The notes beneath the pieces were generated by a model. The model was given only the letters and a program-made list of their open reading frames with translations, was not told the origin of the DNA and searched no databases. DNA of 64,000 nt from Nitrospinaceae bacterium. GTDB taxonomy: Bacteria; Nitrospinota; Nitrospinia; Nitrospinales; Nitrospinaceae. The position numbers and the translations under genes were made by a program. The stretch is taken from contig JAHELC010000001.1 of the NCBI GenBank assembly GCA_024644405.1, positions 72,854 through 136,853 on the forward strand. The letters are read 5' to 3'. Positions 57,928 through 64,000 of the stretch are shown piece by piece (the first letter of the stretch is position 1; the number at the start of each line of letters is the position of its first letter).

Positions 57928-59580
57928 ATGAACGATTCTGCACCCTTTAAGGGAAAACCCATCTCCAAAATTGCCTCCCAACTGGGTTTGAAAGCAGGCG
58001 ATTGGATTCCCTATGGCACCACCAAGGCCAAGATCCGGCTGGAAGTCCTGAAAGCTCATCCGCCCCGCGGTAAACTCATCCTGGTTTCCGCCATCACTCC
58101 CACCCCGGCAGGCGAAGGCAAAACCACCACGACCATTGGATTGGGGCAGGCCCTGGCGCAACTGGGACAATCCGTCAGTATCGCGTTGCGCGAACCGTCC
58201 CTCGGCCCGTGCCTGGGCATGAAAGGCGGCGCCACCGGCGGGGGCCTGAGCCAGGTGCACCCTGCTGAAGAAATCAATCTTCATTTCACGGGTGATTTCC
58301 ATGCCATCACTGCCGCGAACAATCTGCTGGCGGCCCTGCTCGACAACCGAATTTACCGCGAGGAAGCGGTGGCGATTGATCCCCGCCGCATCACCTGGAA
58401 ACGGGTCGTGGACATGAACGACCGCGCCTTACGCAATATCATCATCGGCCTGGGGGGTGTTCTGCAGGGCGTGCCGCGTGAATCGGGATTCGATATTACC
58501 GCCGCCTCTGAAATCATGGCCATCCTCTGCCTGGCTAAAGATTACGACGATTTGAAAACCCGACTGGGACGCATCCTCGTCGCGTTCACCTACGCCGGCG
58601 AACCGGTCACCGCCGATTCACTGAACGCCACCGGGGCATTGGCGGCTCTGCTGAAAGACGCTCTCATGCCGAATCTCGCACAGACCACTGAAGGCGTTCC
58701 CGCCTTTATCCACGGCGGACCGTTCGCCAATATTGCCCACGGATGCAACTCGGTGATCGCTACGAAGATGGCTCTGGGACTGTCGGATTGGGTGATTACC
58801 GAAGCCGGGTTCGGTTTCGACCTGGGAGCGGAAAAGTTTTTCGACATCAAATGCCAGAGCGCGGGACTGGACACCGCCGCCGTGGTGCTGGTGGCCACCT
58901 GCCGGGCGCTCAAAATGCACGGCGGCGTCACCAAAGATAAACTCACCGAAAAAAATATCGAAGCCTTAAAAAAGGGCCTGGCCAATCTCGACAAGCACGT
59001 CGAGAACATCGACAAATTCTGCGAGCCGCCGATAGTCTGTCTCAACCGCTTCACAACCGATCACGACGAAGAAATCGAACTGATTCGCAATCATTGCCTG
59101 AAAGAATTACGCGTTCCGTTCGCCGTCAGCAATCATTTTGAAGAAGGAGGATCGGGTGGTACGGAATTGGCGAAAGCGGTGATGCAACACGCGGAGAAAG
59201 TTTCGATCCCGTTTTGCCCGCTTTACGACTGGAAGGAAGACGTTAAAACCAAAATCTGGAAAGTGGCGAACGGCATGTACGGTGCTGAAAAAATCGTTTA
59301 CACCAAAAAGGCGGAGCGCGACCTGAAGTCCATCGAACAGCTGGGATACGGCCAACTGCCGGTGTGCATTGCCAAAACGCCGCAATCACTGTCCGACGAT
59401 CCCAAACTCCTGGGCCGGCCCACAGGATTCACCGTGACCGTGAGCGAAATCATCATTTCGGCGGGTGCCGGATTCCTGGTCCCCATCACCGGGGACATCA
59501 TGCGCATGCCCGGCCTGCCGAAGAACCCGCAGGCGGAACACATCGACGTGATCGATGGCAACATCACTGGCGTGAAATAG
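57928..59580 (+). CDS. fhs: Formate-tetrahydrofolate ligase
   Basis: It activates formate to 10-formyl-THF with ATP. The 550 residues have TPTPAGEGKTTTTIGLG (P-loop), LREPSLGPCLGMKGGA, DFHAITAANNLLAALLDN and VTVSEIIISAGAGFLVP. It supplies one-carbon units, including for purN. GAGGC precedes the ATG. Confidence 0.96.
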   Translation: MNDSAPFKGKPISKIASQLGLKAGDWIPYGTTKAKIRLEVLKAHPPRGKLILVSAITPTPAGEGKTTTTIGLGQALAQLGQSVSIALREPSLGPCLGMKGGATGGGLSQVHPAEEINLHFTGDFHAITAANNLLAALLDNRIYREEAVAIDPRRITWKRVVDMNDRALRNIIIGLGGVLQGVPRESGFDITAASEIMAILCLAKDYDDLKTRLGRILVAFTYAGEPVTADSLNATGALAALLKDALMPNLAQTTEGVPAFIHGGPFANIAHGCNSVIATKMALGLSDWVITEAGFGFDLGAEKFFDIKCQSAGLDTAAVVLVATCRALKMHGGVTKDKLTEKNIEALKKGLANLDKHVENIDKFCEPPIVCLNRFTTDHDEEIELIRNHCLKELRVPFAVSNHFEEGGSGGTELAKAVMQHAEKVSIPFCPLYDWKEDVKTKIWKVANGMYGAEKIVYTKKAERDLKSIEQLGYGQLPVCIAKTPQSLSDDPKLLGRPTGFTVTVSEIIISAGAGFLVPITGDIMRMPGLPKNPQAEHIDVIDGNITGVK

Positions 59581-59600
59581 GCCGACTTTGCCAGAAATCC

Positions 59601-59969
59601 CTATTCATAGTAAGAAGCCCCGCAATTGGGCATTTCGTAAATTTCCACCTTTTTGATGCGGACGCCATCGTTGTTGAGATCCGCACTCAGTTTTTTGTAC
59701 AGCCAGCGCGCGATGTTTTCCGCGGATGGATTGTCCTTGTCGAAGGGCGGTATTTCGTTGATGTTCTTGTAGTCGAGAAGAGACAGGCAGGATTCGACTT
59801 TTTCCTTGAGCTTGACGAAATCGATACCGACACCGATTGAGTCGAGTTCCTTCGCCTCGGCGGTGACCGACGCGGTCCAGTTGTGGCCGTGCAGGTTTTC
59901 AAATTGACCGTCATAGCCTTTCAACCGATGAGCAGCGGAAAATTGTGTGGTCACATACACTTCATACAT
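59601..59969 (-). CDS. PTPS/QueD-fold protein lacking the catalytic Cys and His
   Basis: This 122-residue tetrahydropterin-synthase-fold protein keeps zinc histidines H14, H27 and H29 (FSAAHRL, LHGHN) and the pterin-anchoring glutamate (E112, YEMP). However, the catalytic Cys of QueD/PTPS is F23 (GQFENLHGH) and the Asp-His of the triad is D66-Y67 (LLDYKN). It begins 2 bp after bioA. It may be a PTPS-III-like or altered enzyme, with E24 next to the missing Cys; a queuosine role is doubtful. Confidence 0.82.
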   Translation of the reverse strand: MYEVYVTTQFSAAHRLKGYDGQFENLHGHNWTASVTAEAKELDSIGVGIDFVKLKEKVESCLSLLDYKNINEIPPFDKDNPSAENIARWLYKKLSADLNNDGVRIKKVEIYEMPNCGASYYE

Positions 59970-59971
59970 AG

Positions 59972-61351
59972 TCAGTTTCCTTTGAGCACAGCAATAATGC
60001 TGTCTTGGGCCGCGTTCATCATGGTTTCAATCTGTCCGGGTTCGATGACAAGCGGCGGAATAAAATATGCCACGTTACCCAGGGGGCGCAGATAGACTTC
60101 GCGCTTCAGGCCTTCAAGAAAAATCCGGTACCCCACTCGTTGTGCAACCGGAAAGGGTGCGAGCGTTTCACGATCTTGAACCAGCTCCACCGCCGCGATC
60201 ATCCCGGTTTGGCGAAACTCCCCGCACCAGGGCAAATCGCGCAGAGTTTTGCCCTGTTCATGCATTGCTTTTATTTTCGGTTTCAGGCTCTCCATGAACC
60301 CGGCTTCGGTCAACAGGTCCAGGGTTGCATTGGCGGCGGCACAGGCCAGAGGATTGGCCGAATAGCTGTGGCTGTGGATAAACAATTTGAACGACTCGTA
60401 ATCGTCATAAAACGCCTGATAAATTTCGTCCGTGGTCAACGTCGCGGCCAGCGGGAGATAACCGGAAGTGATGCCTTTGGACAAACACACGAAAGTCGGA
60501 TTCAACTCGTGATACTGCGACACAAACAAAGAACCGGTCCGCCCGAAACCCACGGCGACTTCATCATAAATGACATGCACATCCGTGGCCTTGCACGCTT
60601 CCTCCAGTTTTTTCAGATACACGGGAGGATACATGTTCATCCCCGCCGCGCCCTGTACCAACGGTTCGAGGATCACACCGGCGACGGACTCGTGATCTTT
60701 TTCCAACGCCTGCTCCATAGGCACAAAACATTCAGCGTTGCAGGACTCGCGTTTCAAACCGAACGGACAACGCAGACAATCCGGCCCCTCGACCTCCAGG
60801 TTTTGCGGGAGCACTGTTTCGAATTTCTCACGGAACAGGCTCAATCCACACACTGAAAGCGCTCCCAGGGTTTCACCGTGATAACCGCCCTTTAAATAAA
60901 TGAATTTCGTTTTCTGAGGTTTGCCGGTCTGCAACCAGTATTGCAGACTCATCTTCAACGCAACTTCCACCGCGGTGGACCCGTTGTCTGAAAAAAACAC
61001 TTTACTTAAATCAGGTGAGGAAGAAGTCACCAGTTTTTCGGCAAGGTCGATGGCGGGCTGGTGCGTCACGCCGGCGAACATGACGTGCGCCATTTTGTCC
61101 AGTTGATCCTTGATGGCTTGGTTGATGCGGGGATGGTTGTGTCCGAACAAATTGACCCACCAGGAGGCAATCACATCCATGTACCGGTTCCCCTCCCGGT
61201 CATACAGGTAAACGCCCTCGGCGCGGTCGATCAGAAGCGGCGGCACCTCGGCATGGTCCTTCATCTGGGTGCAGGGATGCCAGACGTGGTGAAAATCCCG
61301 GACCAAATCCTCGTCCTGCTTATTGATCAATGCCTGAGGCGAATTGGCCAT
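59972..61351 (-). CDS. bioA: Adenosylmethionine-8-amino-7-oxononanoate aminotransferase
   Basis: It converts KAPA to DAPA in biotin synthesis. This 459-residue class III aminotransferase has WHPCTQMKDH, DVIASWWVNLFGHNHP, FSDNGSTAVEVALKM, YDEVAVGFGRTG and the PLP lysine in CLSKGITSG. The gene lies between thiO and the PTPS-like gene; bioD is at 46171. Confidence 0.95.
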   Translation of the reverse strand: MANSPQALINKQDEDLVRDFHHVWHPCTQMKDHAEVPPLLIDRAEGVYLYDREGNRYMDVIASWWVNLFGHNHPRINQAIKDQLDKMAHVMFAGVTHQPAIDLAEKLVTSSSPDLSKVFFSDNGSTAVEVALKMSLQYWLQTGKPQKTKFIYLKGGYHGETLGALSVCGLSLFREKFETVLPQNLEVEGPDCLRCPFGLKRESCNAECFVPMEQALEKDHESVAGVILEPLVQGAAGMNMYPPVYLKKLEEACKATDVHVIYDEVAVGFGRTGSLFVSQYHELNPTFVCLSKGITSGYLPLAATLTTDEIYQAFYDDYESFKLFIHSHSYSANPLACAAANATLDLLTEAGFMESLKPKIKAMHEQGKTLRDLPWCGEFRQTGMIAAVELVQDRETLAPFPVAQRVGYRIFLEGLKREVYLRPLGNVAYFIPPLVIEPGQIETMMNAAQDSIIAVLKGN

Positions 61352-61377
61352 AGCGGTTCACTTTTCAATTGAGTCGA

Positions 61378-62490
61378 TTATAAATCGTAACGATCGGGAG
61401 AAAACTCAGTTATGGGATCCTTCAAGGTTCCCAACAGGCAGGCGGTCATGTAATCCGCCTGGTGGGGCGTTTGCAGAATTCCGTTGCGGTAATGCCCGGT
61501 GGAATAGAATAAATTGTCGTAACGTCCGCTGGATCCCATGATGGGCATCAAATCCTCTGCCGCAGGTCTCAGGCCGGTCCAGGATTCGATCAGCGGGGCC
61601 TCTTTAAGACACGGCAGAATTCCTGAGGCACGATTGATGAGGCCCTGGATCACATCCGCCTCCACGCTACTGTTAAATCCCCGGTCCTCCATGGTGGATC
61701 CCACAACGAAACCGTTCCCCTCCCGCCAAGGAGCCACATACGTATTCATGCCGTGAATCGTAAAGTCGAGGCGCCCGTCTTCCACCGACACACGGCACAT
61801 TTGCCCCTTGATGGGTTTGAGCGGCATCGACACTTCGAGAACCTTGCCTATTTGCTGGGACCAGCTACCCGCCGCCACCACGAATTGTTTGCCGCGTATT
61901 TCCCCTGAATCGGTCACCGCCGCATGAATCCGGTTGGAGTAGCGCTGAAAACCCGTCGCATTTTTATTAAAAACCTGGACGCCTCTTCGGTGGGAGCCCG
62001 TCACCAGTGCATCGTGCAGTTGCCGGTTGTTGACCTGGCCTTCGCCCACCCAGATCACCTCGCCGCAATCCGGCGCCAGATCGGGTAGTTGCGAACGCAC
62101 CCGGCTGACCGGCCACACCTCATGCGGAATATTTTCTTCGCGAAAAAATCTCAGTCGTTCGTCCCACTGGTCCCCCACCGAAGATGCAGGCATTAGGGAC
62201 CCCGCCATCGACAGGTGAATGCCCACACCGCTGACGCCGGTGAGTTCCTCGATAAAAGACGGAAATTTGTCGAGCGATTCCCGGCAAAACCGGAAAAAGC
62301 GGTCGGCGTGATCGCATTCACAATACGGAGCCAGCATCCCCGCTGCCGCCCGCGACGCCATAAGCGAATTCATGGGATCCCCCAGCACCGCCACGTTGAG
62401 CGAGGGTTCGGCGTTTTTCAATTGATAGGCGATGCTGTGGCCGATAACCCCCGCCCCGACGATCACCACATCAAACGCATCTGATGTCAT
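61378..62490 (-). CDS. thiO: Glycine/D-amino-acid oxidase, ThiO-like
   Basis: This 370-residue FAD oxidase probably makes iminoglycine for thiamine thiazole. It has DVVIVGAGVIGHSIAYQL, SRAAAGMLAPYCE, and a C-terminal YNLFYSTGHYRNGILQTP-like region. AGGAG lies before the ATG at 62490; the longer frame adds 13 residues. No thiG or thiS is nearby, so the pathway assignment is moderately sure. Confidence 0.85.
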   Translation of the reverse strand: MTSDAFDVVIVGAGVIGHSIAYQLKNAEPSLNVAVLGDPMNSLMASRAAAGMLAPYCECDHADRFFRFCRESLDKFPSFIEELTGVSGVGIHLSMAGSLMPASSVGDQWDERLRFFREENIPHEVWPVSRVRSQLPDLAPDCGEVIWVGEGQVNNRQLHDALVTGSHRRGVQVFNKNATGFQRYSNRIHAAVTDSGEIRGKQFVVAAGSWSQQIGKVLEVSMPLKPIKGQMCRVSVEDGRLDFTIHGMNTYVAPWREGNGFVVGSTMEDRGFNSSVEADVIQGLINRASGILPCLKEAPLIESWTGLRPAAEDLMPIMGSSGRYDNLFYSTGHYRNGILQTPHQADYMTACLLGTLKDPITEFSPDRYDL

Positions 62491-62599
62491 AAAATGAGTC
62501 TCCTGAATGAGTTCTCGCATTGTAACCAAAATTGCTAAACGGCTCCACTGAAAGGGTTCCCGACGGCCAACAATTAATCCCTGAAAGCACCTGTAGCGC

Positions 62600-62629
62600 T
62601 TGATAAAGGGCCGGGGGATATGCTATTTT
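62600..62629 (+). promoter_or_regulatory. Possible promoter for the gene at 62729
   Basis: TTGATA (62600-62605), 18 bp, TATTTT (62624-62629); the second box is weak. Confidence 0.35.
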
Positions 62630-62728
62630 GGGTCATCTCAAAAATACGATCCCTTTACCCGGCGGGTGCAGTGGACGCTTGGAAAGGTTGAGTTAATCCA
62701 TTGAAAATTTTGAATTTAAGGATTTACC

Positions 62729-63382
62729 ATGACTGAGGAAGGGGCCCAAAACACAGAAAGTACCAGCGGGCAGGAAGCGGTTCAAAAAGCCAGCGAAAGG
62801 ATCGAGCCGATTCTGGCCCACCTCAAGGTGGTGGAAGCGGACATCGATATGGACAAAATCCGCACTCATTTTGATCAATTGTGGGAATTTGAAAAAGGCG
62901 ACGAACTGAGCCCCGAGGAACAATACCTGACCACCATTGCCTTGTTTATCTATACCACCCATGGCGCGCTGGATGAGTACAATATCAATGTCAAACGGGC
63001 CCGCGAGTACACCACCGAAGCCTTCCGGGGCTGGTTGAAACCCGAGCTTGATAAAATGGTTGCTGAAGAAAAAGCGTCGGACAACCCCTTCAGCACCTTT
63101 GTCGAAAAAAACCTTCCCAAAGTGGATGATTATTTTTCATGGCGGCATTTTCAGCTGGAACACAAAAAAAATGAAGATGCCCTGTGGACCTTTAAAATGA
63201 AACAGTGCTGGTTCGCCACTTTTTTCATCCGGTTCGGGCGCACCGACATTATCCAGACGGCCTGCAGTTTTGATTCGATCCCTTCGGAAGCCCGTCAGGA
63301 ATACGTGAACCTGAAATTGACCAACACGTTTGCCAAGCTGGGATCCTTCTGCGAGTTCAAATACACTCCGAAGAAAGATTGA
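62729..63382 (+). CDS. Unknown protein, weakly ATC-hydrolase-like
   Basis: A 217-residue soluble protein, acidic at the N-terminus. The last third has C-x9-FGRTDI, TACSFDSIP, and SFCEFKY, resembling the L-2-amino-thiazoline-4-carboxylate hydrolase-like family, with paired Cys and Asp. The match is by eye and low confidence. AAGGATTT precedes the ATG. Confidence 0.65.
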   Translation: MTEEGAQNTESTSGQEAVQKASERIEPILAHLKVVEADIDMDKIRTHFDQLWEFEKGDELSPEEQYLTTIALFIYTTHGALDEYNINVKRAREYTTEAFRGWLKPELDKMVAEEKASDNPFSTFVEKNLPKVDDYFSWRHFQLEHKKNEDALWTFKMKQCWFATFFIRFGRTDIIQTACSFDSIPSEARQEYVNLKLTNTFAKLGSFCEFKYTPKKD

Positions 63383-63403
63383 TTGCGCTCGAGATACGGG
63401 GAT

Positions 63404-64000
63404 TTATTTCACTTTATCTTTGTAAATGACCTGAAACTCCGCCACCGCCTTTTTGACCCCCTTGGTCATGGAGCGAACCGATAACGTGGCCCCGGTAATA
63501 TTGTTGATGTTGTCGAACGGGTCCCCGGCATCCCTTCCGAAAAACTGGCTCATGAACGATTCAAATCGCACTTCCCAGCCGTGCGGCTCCCGGTACACCA
63601 TGATCTCCACATCCTTCACGACACCGTTGGTGCTGAGCACCACCATGAAGGTGATAGGATAAGACCGTCCGATTTCGTTGCCGATGACCATGGCGCCGAT
63701 CGGCCTGTTGGCCTCGTCCAATCCAAAATAGTGGGTCACACGGCGCTCCCTGTATTCGATCTGGTCGCCGAGGATTTTCTGAATCGCCGCTTTCTGCGTG
63801 TCACTCAACCAGACTTTTTTCTTTTTGACTTTTTTGACACCGGGAAACGCCAGCTTAAGCGCTTCCTTCTTGGTCAGGAACATCTGCTCGACGTACTCTT
63901 CCTCGTCCGCTCCCACCGTCAGGGTCAGGAGACACAGCATCATCCCTGCCAGAATCGCGGTCTTTAAAAAGAAAGAAACCCGAGGCCGGAAGCCATCGGG
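63404..64000 (-). CDS. FMN-binding domain protein (5' end outside window)
   Basis: The C-terminus has the flavinylation-type motif ITGATLSVRSMT, as in RnfG/NosR FMN-binding domains, where Thr carries FMN. An ATG at 63943 exists, but the upstream frame continues with a hydrophobic stretch (FFLKTAILAGMMLCLLTL) that completes a signal peptide, so translation probably begins beyond 64000. A basic run (KKVKKKKVWL) follows the leader. Partner electron carriers are not visible here. Confidence 0.82.
   Translation of the reverse strand, partial: PDGFRPRVSFFLKTAILAGMMLCLLTLTVGADEEEYVEQMFLTKKEALKLAFPGVKKVKKKKVWLSDTQKAAIQKILGDQIEYRERRVTHYFGLDEANRPIGAMVIGNEIGRSYPITFMVVLSTNGVVKDVEIMVYREPHGWEVRFESFMSQFFGRDAGDPFDNINNITGATLSVRSMTKGVKKAVAEFQVIYKDKVK

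Overview
This 64-kb window looks like chromosomal DNA from a Gram-negative bacterium with a full outer-membrane programme: LpxC, LolA, RseP, two HtrA-type periplasmic proteases, RlpA, several lipoproteins and an MMPL/RND lipid exporter. The mix of AB-type succinate dehydrogenase/fumarate reductase, periplasmic alpha-carbonic anhydrase, ferredoxin-nitrite reductase with a formate/nitrite channel, Fhs and TRAP parts fits a marine autotroph such as a Nitrospinota (Nitrospina-like) lineage. That taxonomic guess is inference from gene content. I see no rRNA, tRNA, CRISPR array, insertion sequence or prophage, so most of the window is housekeeping core. TTG starts with strong Shine-Dalgarno sequences recur (sdhA, the lpxC fusion, infB).

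Layout. 1-2540 (-): sdhA-sdhB, with sdhB running off the left edge. 2759-5222 (+): an RhlB-like helicase and an alpha-carbonic anhydrase. 5219-10231 (-): two tandem HtrA/Deg proteases followed by ligA. 10429-13747 (+): DUF2065, a lipoprotein, an Hda/DnaA-like ATPase and an OleC-like AMP ligase. 13810-15748 (-): TRAP receptor DctP with its TatT lipoprotein, but no membrane permease. 15870-19104: DUF1844, a YkgJ-type cysteine-cluster protein, an MBL hydrolase and an HDOD protein. 19277-26275 (+): rlpA, greA, trmB, a response-regulator/AAA/LpxC fusion, purN, lolA, rseP. 26302-28358 (+): a small unknown gene coupled to a PEP mutase/nucleotidyltransferase fusion. 28437-30909 (-): nirA and an FNT channel. 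31413-42055 (+): proS, then the classical rimP-nusA-infB-(DUF503)-rbfA-truB-rpsO-pnp translation/RNA operon with leader structures. 42118-49058: SurE, 2-Cys peroxiredoxin, CDF metal exporter, PhnP-like MBL enzyme, bioD, alcohol dehydrogenase, double-ACT protein, peptide deformylase. 49305-57880 (+): two YajG-like lipoproteins (the second frameshifted at an A10 run), then a tight five-gene lipid cluster. 57928-64000: fhs, a thiO-bioA-PTPS minus-strand group, an unknown gene and an FMN-binding protein.

Two items stand out. First, the 679-residue protein at 21435-23474 joins an intact CheY-like receiver, a degenerate NtrC-type AAA module (Walker A kept; GAFTGA loop, Walker B acids and DNA-binding domain gone) and a complete LpxC deacetylase. 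This suggests phospho-signal control of the committed step of lipid A synthesis inside one polypeptide. Second, 51183-57880 encodes an alpha-oxoamine synthase of the serine palmitoyltransferase type, a GNAT-like acyltransferase, an SDR reductase, a CDP-alcohol phosphatidyltransferase and an MMPL exporter, overlapping or nearly so. Together they read as a candidate pathway for making, capping and exporting a bacterial (phospho)sphingolipid.

Smaller curiosities are a PTPS/QueD-fold enzyme that has lost both the catalytic Cys and His, an orphan PEP mutase with a hairpin over the upstream Shine-Dalgarno, a bulged stem in the rpsO leader, and a terminator immediately after the rimP operon promoter.
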